NCBI GenBank assembly: GCA_037176725.1
Contig: JAZBRS010000049.1
Span: forward strand, 34,402,001 to 34,466,000
Source of the DNA: Posidonia oceanica
Taxonomy: Eukaryota > Streptophyta > Magnoliopsida > Alismatales > Posidoniaceae
DNA: 64,000 nucleotides
Direction: 5' to 3'
Shown here: positions 10,922 through 20,945 of the stretch, piece after piece
Layout of the letters: each line of letters begins with the position of its first letter
Numbering within the stretch: position 1 is the stretch's first letter
Position numbers and translations under genes: made by a program
Notes under the pieces: generated by a model
Told to the model about the DNA's origin: nothing
Seen by the model: only the letters and a program-made list of their open reading frames with translations
The model's database searches: none

Positions 10922-12409
10922 TTGCCACTAGCCATCATAGTGGGAATTAATGATAACGTGCTGCAAGGAGTACTGGTTGACACTGGAGCAAGCCGAAGCC
11001 TTAGTTCTCTCTCCACACTCCGGAGCTTAGGGCTAAATGAGGGCGAGCTAGATAGAACTCCCTTTATGTGCACGGGGTTTGATCAGAAAGAAAATTTGGC
11101 ACTAGGGACAATCCCCATGGAAATCACAGTTGGTCCTTTGACCAGTATCACTTCGGTGATCATCATGAAAGAGGAAGTCCTGGAGCCACTCATCCTAGGA
11201 AGGTCTTGGCTAGCAGAGGTCGGGGCTGTGGCATCTTCAATTCACCAATTACTAAAATTCAAATACGAAGAAGCAGTTGTCAGTATTCCAGCCAACCGAC
11301 TAGGGATTCTATACACATTCAAGATGCCAGAGCCACAAATCGCAACCCTTCGGGAGGAGGAGGAGTCACAACGTCTGCCATGGCGAAAATCTCCACTATG
11401 GGAGTCCAAGTTGTTGTCGCCACCAGTTTCCCCAATCTTCAGAGCTGCAAGGCCACCATCAAGCCAATTGCCGGCCCTCAGCACCTCAATACTCCGGAGC
11501 ACTACTACTCCATCCTCCCCAATCTTCCGAGTGCCAATAGAACAGCAAGCTAGGACAACAAAGCCACTAGAGCTTGGCGGATCCACACGGAAGGAGTCCA
11601 TCTTCGCTTGGCCACTCAAGAAGGGAGCATCTAAAGGAAACGAGGTTGCTGTGTCCATCACCAGAGGAGGGAGGCTGTCAAATCGAATCATGCCCCTAGC
11701 AGAGCAAGCAGAGCCGGACAGACCTGAAGTGGGACCCGGGTCGGCAAAATACGACATCCTAGAGCAATTAAAGAAGACGCAGGCCAAGATCTTGATCTAT
11801 GACCTCATAAACAGCTCCAATGAACACCGGAAAGCTCTGCTAGAAGTGCTAGAGAAGGCCCAAGTCGCCCTGGACATGCCAGCGGAGGAACTCCACATCA
11901 TAGCTACAGCAGCCTTTGTAGAACCAATCATTACTTTTACTGATAGCAAGTTGGCACCAATAGAGAGGACAAAAGCTCCATTGAATGTAACCATTTCTAT
12001 AAACAATCACTTAATTTATGAAGTGCTCATAGATACTGGTGCATCAATGAACATATGCTCGTTGAATACAATACGAGCCTTGGGCGTGAATGAGGCCTCC
12101 CTAACCCCCATTGACATGACAATTGCCGGGTATGATGACAGCAAGAGAAAAGCGCACGGCAAATGGACCACAAAGATAGGGATAGGACCAGCTCAGGTTC
12201 TAACCCAACTAATCGTCATAGACGTCAGTGTCCCATATCAGATCATCTTGGGGAGACAATGGCTGGACAATCTAAAAGGAGTATCATCTCCTCGGCACCA
12301 ATGTCTGAAATTCCCACACAATGGGAAAATCATCAAAATAGCAGGAGACATACTAGGCCAAGAAGCAGAGGCAAATGTGATATACCTGCCACACCAGTTC
12401 AGTGTGTGA
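10922..12409 (+). pseudogene. pol: Tandem double retropepsin, element B
   Basis: An open stretch of 495 codons with two complete aspartic-protease domains. Domain 1 has DTG at 10979-10987 (VDTGASRSLSS) and LILGRSWLAEV around 11190-11220. Domain 2 has DTG at 12032-12040 (IDTGASMNICS) and IILGRQWLDN around 12244-12273. A Ser/Pro-rich then acidic linker of some 270 residues separates them. Each domain resembles its counterpart in element A more than its tandem neighbour. Retropepsins normally work as homodimers of one such domain; two in one chain could fold as a single-chain pair, which is inference. The frame ends in TGA (12407-12409, one transition from CGA) and continues into the G-patch segment. 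Confidence 0.88.
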
Positions 12410-13282
12410 GAAAAGCTAACCCAGGCCTAAAAAGGCAAGAATATAGTATCTATGGTCGAGCTAAGGGACAAGTGGGCTAGGCCTAGGCTATTCCACAAGA
12501 AGAAGGAACCCTCCAAAAACAAAGGACCATCCATGAATGTAGAGTGGGAAATCATGAGAAGAATTGGCTACAAGAAGGGCCAGGGCTTAGGCCCAGAAGG
12601 GAAGGGAATGAAGGAGCCAGTGAAGGCTTGTGACAGAGAAGGAAGGGGAGGACTCGATTTCGACCAGTTCCCCGACGGACGATCGTTACAGTGGAATCTA
12701 CAAGGACATTTTACCAGCGTAGGGATATTCGATCCGAATTCATCCCCCCTGGCAATTATTATTTTAGCGCAATCAACCAAACATATTCTCCAAAGTGAAG
12801 AGGACACAGCCGACGTAAACATTTCTGACTTATTCCAAACACTTGAATTGCCAGCAAAACCTCACGAAGGTCAGACTGCAAGAAAGTTGACAGCAAAGCC
12901 ACATGAAGGCCAGACTGTCGCAGCAAAACCATACGAGGGTTAGACTGCAAAAGAGTTGCCAGCAAAACCTCACGAAGGTCAGACTGCAACATCATCGCCA
13001 CCACTGTTAGGTGCACCGGCCCCCGAACCTCCGGATCGGTCACTTCTTTCTTCTTCGCCCTCTTCTTTCGGTGCCATGGCCCCCGAACCTCCGGATTGGC
13101 CACCTCTTTCTACTTCTCCCTCTTCTTCCGACACTGCCACTTCCAAGCCTCCGCCTCCTCCAGCTCTGGATATCTCTTCTTCCTTGGAGCAAAGGCCGGG
13201 GCAAGTTCTACGAAAGTCACAACGACTCATAGACAAGGTTCGCCGCCTCACGGCTGATCTCTCTGAAGGGCTGCAACCTTAG
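12410..13282 (+). pseudogene. pol: G-patch domain and repetitive linker of pol, element B
   Basis: Same frame as the double protease. A glycine-rich G-patch-like core (IGYKKGQGLGPEGKG) lies at about 12555-12610; G-patch domains bind nucleic acid or helicases and follow the protease in some retroviruses. It is followed by the peptide AKPHEGQT repeated about four times (12850-12990) and a Pro/Ser-rich segment with two copies of an APEPPD block. A TAG at about 12941 is one transition from CAG. Element A has the equivalent domain at about 26311-26400. The linker is the fastest-changing part of the polyprotein. Confidence 0.75.
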
Positions 13283-13561
13283 AGACCTGAAGTTGACCCC
13301 GATCCAAGGGCCGACTATGAGCTTCTCGAAGATGATGGGAACGTCAATCTTGACGAGCCCACCTAGAGAGGCGCCTACCTCTACTGATGGAGGTAACTCT
13401 AGGGGCATCCCCCTAGATGCTGTAAATAAAACTTTGTTTAATTCTGCATTGTTTTCATTTCCTAGGAATAAAAGTAATTTCCTTTCTGTTTTCAATAAGA
13501 GAGAGGATCACCATGTTAGTTCTAGCAGCTCGCGGTCAACTTCGACCATCGCTTTCAAACT
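13283..13561 (+). other. Pro-RT spacer, possible spliced intron (element B)
   Basis: The protein frame breaks down for about 250 bp between the G-patch linker and the RT polyprotein. Candidate donors are GTAACT near 13391 and GTAAAT near 13421; candidate acceptors are TTTCCTAG near 13466 and GTTCTAG near 13523. Element A has a spacer in the same place (27058-27300) with the same GGGGCA...CCCC and TGTAAATAA landmarks. Ogre elements are known to splice an intron between protease and RT. Exact sites are not determined here. Confidence 0.5.
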
Positions 13562-15223
13562 GTGCACGTGTGTCAATACACGGAGGCATTGCCTCAGGAA
13601 CAGGCTACTGCTAACATGGTCTTCCTGGTAGAAGAATTTGATAAGTTTGGGAAGTGTGCAGGTATAGAAGCATATGAGCTGGTGAGCTGCAGTGATGAGG
13701 AAGAAGATCAAGAGGCAGACTCCGACCTCCTTAAGCACCTCATGGACAAATATGATGAGCAAACCGAGACAGCTGAAGAGGAGACTGTGGAGGTCAACCT
13801 GGGAACCACCGAAGAGCCAAAACCAATACTCATAAGTGCAAGCCTGGGCCCAAAATTGCAGGAGGAAATGATCCAAATCTTGAAAGAGCTTGTGGATGTG
13901 CTGGCCTTCAAATACGAGGATATGCCTGGACTGCACTCAGCCCTAGTGGAACACCTGCTTCCACTAAACTCTGGAACCAAGCCTATCAAGCAGAAGCTAA
14001 GGCGACTAAGGCCGGAACTCGTCCTCAAAGTCAAAGAAGAAATTGACAAGTTCCACAAAGCAAAATTCATCAGAGTGGTTGTGTACCCCAACTAGGTCTC
14101 AAATATAGTACCAGTGGCCAAGAAGGACGGGAAGGTTCGGGTTTACATTGATTATCGCAACCTCAACGCCGCCTGTCCCAAGGATGACTTCCCTCTGCCA
14201 CATATTGATTTGCTAGTGGACAATACAGCAGGATTTGAGATTCTATCTTTCATGGATGGTTTCTCCGGCTACAACCAGATTAAGCTAGCAGAGGAAGACC
14301 AAGAAAAAACGTCGTTCATCACACCATGGGGGACCTACTGCTACGTAGTCATGCCATTCGGTCTCAAGAACGCCGGCGCAACATATCAGAGAGCGATGAT
14401 GGCCATCTTCCACAACATGATGCACGATTGCATGGAAGTGTATGTTATCGACATCTTGGTCAAATCAAGAACAAGGGAGGCACACTTTGAGGCACTGAGA
14501 AGGGTACTGAGTAGAGCAAGGCAATATCAGCTGAAAATGAACCCAAAGAAATGTGTGTTTGGGGTAACTGCCGGGAAGCTACTGGGCTTCATCATCAGCA
14601 AAAGAGGAATCGAGGTGGACCCACAGAAGGCCAGAGCGATAGCATAGATGCCTCTGCCCAGAAACATCAAGGAACTCAGAGGACTTATTGGCCACTTACA
14701 ATTCATCAGGAGATTCATCTCACAACATGCAGATCGATGTAAGCCATTTTATGAACTACTGAAAGGAGGAAAGGAATTCACCTGCAATGAGAAATGCCAG
14801 AAAGCTTTTGATGAACTCAAAGCATATCTCATGGCTCCCCCAGTCTTATCAGCACCTGTGCCAGGGAAGCCTTTGCTACTCTATGTGGCCGCCACTGCAT
14901 CATCAATAGGGGTAGTGCTAGCTCAACATGATGAGGATGGAAAGAAAGAAAAAGCTATCTACTATCTGAGTAGAACTTTCCTGGGTTATGAAGAGAAGTA
15001 TACGGCCATAGAAAAGCACTTCTTGGCCTTGGTATGGGCATCTCAAAAGTCGAGACACTACTTCCTAGCCCATAAAGTCTGTTACATTGCTAAAATGGAC
15101 CCAATCAAATATATGTTCGAGAAGCCAGCCCTCTCTAGAAGGTTGGAAAGATGGCAACTTCTCCTCACTGAATTCGACTTGCAATATATGCCCAGAAGGC
15201 GGTCAAGGGGCAGGCCATTGTAG
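13562..15223 (+). pseudogene. pol: Reverse transcriptase and Gypsy-type RNase H, element B
   Basis: An acidic N-terminal region (13600-13830) leads to the RT fingers (KLRRLRPELVLKVKEEIDKF). A TAG at 14093-14095 replaces the usual Trp of the YP-W-ANIVPV block. RT core motifs follow (RVYIDYRNLNAACPKDDFPLP, FMDGFSGYNQI, TSFITPWGTYCYVVMPFGLKNA). The catalytic box is YVID at 14441-14452 instead of YVDD, so the first metal-binding Asp of the pair is lost. A TAG at 14645-14647 separates the connection region and the RNase H-like domain (14870-15110). A frameshift near 15190-15200 ends this frame. Besides these lesions the domain order is standard for Ty3/Gypsy. Confidence 0.9.
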
Positions 15224-15780
15224 ATCAGCTGGCAGAACTACCAATAGAAGATTATCAACCAGTCCGGACAGACTTCCCCGATGTGGAGATACTGGAAATA
15301 TAGGCCACCGAGTCTCCCACTCAACAATAGACTCTCTACTTTGATGGAGCACTCAACAGATAAGGGGCAGGCATCGGGGTAGCACTTCTCACTCCGGAGA
15401 GAGTTCTCATTCCTCGAGCTGTACAGTTAAACTTCGCCGCAAATACCAACAATGTCGCAGAATACGAGGCCTTGATCCTCGGACTATGCCTAGCATTGGA
15501 GCTAGGGGTAAGGCGGTTGAAACTCATCGGAGACTCCCAGTTGGTTCTAAGACAAATTCTGAACAAGTATAGAACCCTCAACCCAAGGCTAGAAGAATAC
15601 AAGGGCATTGCACGCCTCCTATTGGCACGGTTTCAGCAAGTGGTGTACGTCCACACCCTCCGGAGTCATAACCTACTAGCAGATGCTCTCACTTCGCTGG
15701 CTTCCTCAATCGAGTTCTCCATCAATATCCGGGAGCAAACAATAATGGTTCAGCAACACGGGACACCTGCCATTGACTCA
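15200..15780 (+). pseudogene. pol: Archaeal-type second RNase H (aRNH), element B
   Basis: In the next frame, residues of a second RNase H appear: FDGA near 15341 (first Asp), EYEALILGL near 15460 (Glu), IGDSQLV near 15524 (Asp) and LADAL near 15676 (Asp), so all four metal-binding positions are present. A second RNase H downstream of the Gypsy one is diagnostic for the Tat lineage. Three stops upstream of or within it (about 15301, 15328 and 15361) can be read as CAG, TGG or CAA transitions. Confidence 0.85.
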
Positions 15781-17112
15781 ACTGAGCCATGGGCCGTGGA
15801 GCTTAGACAAAAAGTTGGGGAACCAAGAGTAGGCATGTTTGAAGTTTGCTACAACATAGAGGATGACGAGAACCCATGGTTCTTTGACATCCAGAACTAC
15901 ATTCAAGACGGGATCTTCCCCGACTACGCAACTTCACAAGACAAGGAGGCAGTCCGGAGGATGGCTACAAGATACTTCATGAGAGCCGGGGTCCTTTTCA
16001 AAAGGTCCTTCAGCGGAATAGAGCTGCGTTGTGTCACTTATGAGGAGGTTGAAGTTATTATCGGAGAAATGCATGAAGGCATATGTAGAGGACACATCAG
16101 TTCTCAATTCATGGCAAAAATGATATTGCGTAGAGGATACTACTGGCCCATAATGGAGGCAGATTGCGCAAACAAAGTGAGAAGGTGTAGGCAGTGCTAG
16201 ATCCATGCAGACAGAATCCATGCGCTAGCATCAGAATTGAATCTGACCCAAGCAGTGTGGCCCTTCTTTATGTGGGCATTTGATGTCGTCGGACCATTCG
16301 ATACTGAAAAGCAGAATAGGTTCATCCTCACAGCCACTGAGTACTTCACCAAATGGGCTGAAGCGGAAGCGTTCATTGAAATCAAAGCTTCAAATCTTTG
16401 CAAGTTCGTGCGGAAGAATATCATCTCAAGGTTCGAGATCCCAAAGAAATTGGTAGCAGACATTGGCGCAATCTTCATATCCCAAGACTTCAAAAAGCTC
16501 TGTAAGAAGTTTAAGATCGATTTGCATCATTCATCGCCATATTACCCCTAAGGTAATGGGCAAGCTGAAGCTACTAATAAAACATTAATCCGAATCCTTA
16601 AGAAAACGGTAGGGGCCAAGGGACATGACTGGACAGATAAGCTAATTGATACCTTGTAGGCCTATCGAACCTCCATAAGAACGCCTACAAGCCAAACCCC
16701 ATTTGCGTTTACTTTTGGTATGGAGACGGTAGTCCCATTTGAGGTCATGGTCCCCTCATCCAGGATACAACTTGACAATGAGATAAGTGCCGAGGATAAG
16801 AGGCAATTATTAAGTCTACAGTTGGATTTGCTAGATGAGAAGCGGTTGCAAGCAGCTGAGCATGCATGCCTCTACCAAGAACGACTTGCAAGAGCATATA
16901 AGAAGAAAGTAATTGAACGTAAATTCAATATTGGTAAATGGGTGCTTAAAGAAATCCTTCCTCGCAAGCATGGGAAACTGAGACCAAATTGGGAAGGACC
17001 ATACTTGGTGGTTGAGGCATATCCGGGCAATGCCTATTGTTTGGCCAGAGAGGATGGCACTAGGCTTGAATACCCCTGGAATGCACTGCACCTCAAAAGG
17101 TACTACCCTTGA
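15781..17112 (+). pseudogene. pol: Integrase, element B
   Basis: The HHCC zinc domain is complete (HEGICRGH, then CANKVRRCRQC, about 16070-16197). The catalytic core has Asp in WAFDVVGP (about 16267), Asp in VADIGAIF (about 16453; the usual Asn after Asp is Ile) and Glu in GNGQAEA (about 16553). Stops TAG 16198-16200, TAA 16549-16551 and TAG 16657-16659 break it, at positions where element A has Gln, Gln and Trp. The C-terminal part ends with NWEGPYLV...YPWNALHLKRYYP and a TGA; there is no chromodomain, as expected for Tat. Confidence 0.9.
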
Positions 17113-18462
17113 TATGCACACTGAGCCATTAGACTACCCGTGCTCAAGGGCCCTCTGCTGCTGAAGCCTAGGAATCTTGCCTTAGCCTCACCCCACAAAC
17201 ACCTTGTGGGAGAGGAAAAGGAAATGGTCCTACACTGAGATAGAGGCAAATCATAAGAAGCCCCCTCCCAGTTCATGAACAACAAGTCCACACACAACTC
17301 TCGAGTCAGGCACGTTACCCTAGTACAAATTGGGTAGGCATCTAAGGCCAAAACCTAGAAACGCAGAAAAGAGGGGAGTGTACCAAATGAAAGAGTGTCT
17401 CGGTTCGTCAAAGAACGAGTATCAATTGACCGAGCACTCAGAAGGGGTGAGACTACTTGCCAAAATACCTAGAAAAAAGAAGCAAAAAGGGTCAGAAAAG
17501 AAGCTGTACATGAGCAAGGAAAAGAAAGAGTGTGGGAAAGACGGCAGCAAAGAAGCTGTCCAAGAGTCAAAAATAGGAAAACTAGGGAATACTAAGCGCA
17601 GTAGGAATCAACCTTGAACTAGGAGGGGTTTAGGCTTCAAATCTTTAGCCAACATCTTAGGATAGGGCATGGACTTTCCTTCTACCCACATCCTACACTG
17701 AACAATTAGAGGCAAAGGGCAGAGGCCTAGGTCTAGGGGCAGTTAGGTGCCAAAATAAGCTTGTGGTATTCTCTGACTCTAGGATGCACAAGGGACTAAA
17801 CTGTCAAGGTTTTCCAACCATGAGGTCCCAAGTTTTCCCAACTTCGCGGAGGATTCATCATCTCTCCATAAAATAAAAAATCCAAAAAAATGATAAAGCC
17901 AATAATCCAAAAAAAATGATAAAATCAAAAATCCAAAAAAATGATAAAGCCAAAAATTCAAAAAAAATGATAAAATCAAAAATCCAAAAAAATGATAAAT
18001 AAAAAAAATCCAAAAATAGTGAATAGGGTAATGTTATCCAACCAACATCATCTCATAAAACTGATAACAAGTAAAGGCCAGTGATGCGAAATCTAGGACA
18101 TTTTACGACTCCGCGTCGTACCCGACCCCTCCTATTCAGGACAGTCTCTTGGTATTCGCCTACGAGCTAAAACTAGGATCTCAAGAAGAGACAGTCCCTT
18201 ATTTGGCATATCATCTTTAGACAACAAAGCTGAGGCCAATACTTGTTATTCAAAATCTAAGTTTCTCTTAATTTCTTTCCCAGTCATAGCATTAGGTTTG
18301 CTTAAAGTATGCATAGATTGTTACCAAGTGTCTTGTGACCATGCTAATTTCACAATGTTAAAAATGTTTCTGAGTTTCCGAAAGGCACTTTGGACTAGGG
18401 GCAATCATACCCCTAGATGGACTAACAAATTTGCTAAGGTAATGCAGGAAAACAGCCCAGGA
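17113..18462 (+). other. Post-integrase spacer of element B
   Basis: About 1.35 kb with no convincing gene. It contains Lys-rich ORFs that look non-coding, a short tandem repeat (17868-18015) and no element-B motifs until 18463. Element A has a comparable spacer after integrase. Confidence 0.6.
17868..18015 (+). repeat. AT-rich short tandem repeat after integrase (element B)
   Basis: Units of about 30 bp of the form AATCCAAAAAAATGATAAA repeat five to six times. Element A has AATCCAAAAAAATCACATAA units at about 31608-31730 in the same relative position, so the array is old in the family while its sequence drifts. Confidence 0.8.
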
Positions 18463-18600
18463 GCGTTAAACGAGCAAATATCAGCGTCCAACGTTAGACG
18501 CGCCATCTGAAGCATATAACGATCAACACAGGGATGTTGGACGCCTGATATTCTGCGTCTTACGTTATAAGTGCCAGTTTGAGCGTCTTACGTTTTAACT
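18463..18600. repeat. Element-B motif cluster downstream of the antisense PMD gene
   Basis: Copies include GCGTTAAACG, GCGTCCAACGTTAGACGC (about 18484), GCATATAACGATC, GTTGGACGCC, GCGTCTTACGTTATAAG (about 18557) and GCGTCTTACGTTTT (about 18585). The cluster lies about 175 bp beyond the stop codon of the PMD gene (minus strand). Confidence 0.8.
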
Positions 18601-18774
18601 ATGACTTAAACTGCAGATTGTTGGGTAGAAGGCTTTTAAGCAAACATCAAAGTCACCAGGGAGTATTTCTGAACTCAGAATAATCCAAAACACATGAACA
18701 AAGATGAAAAATGAAATATGTGTATTACCTTGAAAAGATACATGGTCCCCAAAAATCAAAATTACAATGATTGC

Positions 18775-20115
18775 CTATCTAACCATCTTCTTCCTTTTTC
18801 TACGCAGCACGCCCGTTGCTTCAACCCACTCCTCGGGTTTGGGTAGTAGCTTCGAATACCACTTCCAATGCGCATCCTCCCGTGGTAGGCAGCAAGGAGC
18901 AGTTAATGGCCCTTCTGAATCATCATGGCGGTCCAGAGACGACCAGAGAGCCCGAATGTAGTACACCATTGCTGCATCAGATGGAAGACTGCGCTCTCGA
19001 ACCCGAATATGAGGAATAAAGCTCAACCGAGGCGGCACCCCTTTCTTCTGCCCCACCATCTCAAAGCAACGATGGGAGCTGTACACTACAAAGTGGGTGG
19101 ACCCTATCAGCTCCAACTCAATTGAAGAACCTCGTGCCTGTTGCTTATGGGAAAGGGACGTGGAAGGCGCGGAAATATCAATAGGGGCAGCAGACAAAGT
19201 GCAAACCCTTTCCTCAATCAAATCTGTCTTCACGGGCCCAAGCCTCGGGAAATGGACCTGCAGCCACTTGGAAAGAAGGAAAGGAGAGCCTACAAAGTCC
19301 CCTCTAGTGGAAACACTGGTTAGGCCAAGATATGTGGCAGCAAGAATGGCCACTGAAGGAGAGCGCCAGAAATGCTCAGTAAGGCCTATCAAAAACTCAG
19401 TATGGTAGACATCCAAGGAGAAATCCTTGGTGACAAATAAAGTGAGGCCTCCAATCAGTAAATGCAGACACACCAACAGCTGATCCTGAGAGGCAGATTC
19501 CTCAATCCGCCAGAAGCTGAAGTACAAATGCACCAAGTTGAGTCTGCGACCTCTGATCACTGGGAAGGTAGGTGGAAGGGTGAAGTTACGGTCTATATAT
19601 GTTTGCATATCCGCTATTTCGTATGGCAATGGGAAGTCAATATCTGGCCGGGCCGCTCCAATCTAAGTTACACTAAGCAAGCTGTGAACATCCTCCACTA
19701 GGATTGTTGCCTCACAACCCCCAAAGAAGAAAGTATGAGTCTCAGGACTCCAGAAGGTGCATGAGGTGTGAAGCAGGGGCCAATCCAAGTTTGTGCCCAA
19801 CAAATCCAGAAGTCCGTCAAAGCACGTATGGGCCAAAATAGATTTCTTCTCCCGAGCCCAGAGCACAAAATCCTTCACCCAAGTGGAGTAGTAGGGAAAA
19901 TCACTATCAAAGCAAGGTGTCTTGGTGAAGTTGAGAATTTCCTGCAAAGAAGTTCAGAAGCATGAGGAACAAAAAGAGTGTGAAGGGACCAATGAAGAAG
20001 ATCATACCTTTCCCGTCTTGATAAGGGACATCATATGCCCTTCAATCTCTTCCAAAGGTTTTACGACCCCCTTCTTGTTGTGCATGAAGACATTGGGGAC
20101 TGAGCTAGAAGCCAT
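18775..20115 (-). pseudogene. Antisense plant mobile domain (PMD) gene, element B: one intron, one nonsense codon
   Basis: On the minus strand exon 1 is 20115-20008 (36 codons, MASSSVPNVF to LIKTGK), a 66-bp GT-AG intron spans 20007-19942, and exon 2 runs from 19941 to the TAG at 18777-18775. The frame is continuous except for one TAG near 19661 in VHSLLSVT-IGAARP, most simply CAG to TAG. The product would be about 425 aa of the PMD / aminotransferase-like family, known from MAIN and MAIL1 of Arabidopsis and from transposons. Shared blocks with the element-A protein include LDLL, WPLLH, GSPFLL-KW, LELIGSTHFVVYSSHRC and IRVR. It ends in a basic tail (RRKRKKMVR) that could be a nuclear signal. 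It is flanked by element-B motif clusters on both sides. Function is not known. Confidence 0.85.
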
Positions 20116-20334
20116 GAAAGCAAAAAAGAAGGAAGGAAGAAGCAAAAATAAGGAAGAAATCAATGGAAAGGGAAAAGAGCATGTATGCATGAAAAATCAA
20201 AGGGGTAGCCAAGTCTTTATAAGCACAAGAGGATCGTCGGAAATCTTTCACGCGGACATTGAGAAAATTTCACAAGCATTCCGAAAGATTAGCCAAGAAC
20301 AGGAAAGGAAAGAAAATCTTCTGGGCTCGCTTCG

Positions 20335-20466
20335 TTGTACGCAAGACTCTGTGCGTCCAACATTAGCCACGCCATCTGAGGCGTATAACGTTTACAGCAG
20401 CTACCGGCATTGGACACAGAAGTTGAAGCGGATAACGTTGGCCGCGGCATTCGAGGCGTATAACGT
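20335..20466. repeat. Element-B motif cluster upstream of the antisense PMD gene
   Basis: Copies include TGTACGC, GCGTCCAACATTAGCC (about 20352), GGCGTATAACGTTTACAG (about 20382), GCGGATAACGTTGGCCGC (about 20428) and GGCGTATAACGTTTTATC (about 20455). The cluster lies about 220 bp upstream of the PMD start codon, where a promoter for the antisense gene would be expected. Confidence 0.8.
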
Positions 20467-20945
20467 TTTATCAGTGACTTAAGTCACTGAACTTGGCTGG
20501 ATCGCCCTCTGATCCGTGATTGAGTTGCATTCGCCCGTTTTCCCCATTCCAGAGGCTTAACTAAGTTGAAATACACGTGCGAGCATTGGTTTCATATTTT
20601 TCGGACATCCGAGCTAGTCGGAATCGCTGGTTGCTCGTTTCATCAAGTTAACAGCTCGTTAAGACGACAACGACTTCAAAATTCAGTTCTTAAGCTCCCA
20701 AGTGAAATCTTTCCATATAACTATGTCATTTACATACTATTTCACTTGAATATGCTGGTTTCAAGTTAATTTGAATTAAGGGCCATTATTTTACCATATT
20801 GGTCACTTAAGTTCACTTTAGCTTTGGGAAAGGTAATTTAAAAGAAGTATTTGACAAGTTTACTAAGTGTGCAGAAATATATATCATTTCAAAATGTATA
20901 ATTATTCTACAAAGTCACCGGGGCATACCCCTGAAGTACAAAAAG
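20467..20945. other. Intergenic stretch between the two antisense genes of element B
   Basis: About 480 bp, AT-rich in its right half. I see no coding sequence or repeat that I can support. Confidence 0.5.

Noticed and set aside
14001..14020. AAGGCGACTAAGG in the RT gene of element B, resembling the element-A motif
   Set aside because: It encodes the conserved RRLRP peptide of RT and is single; A at the same place has a different sequence. Treated as coincidence.
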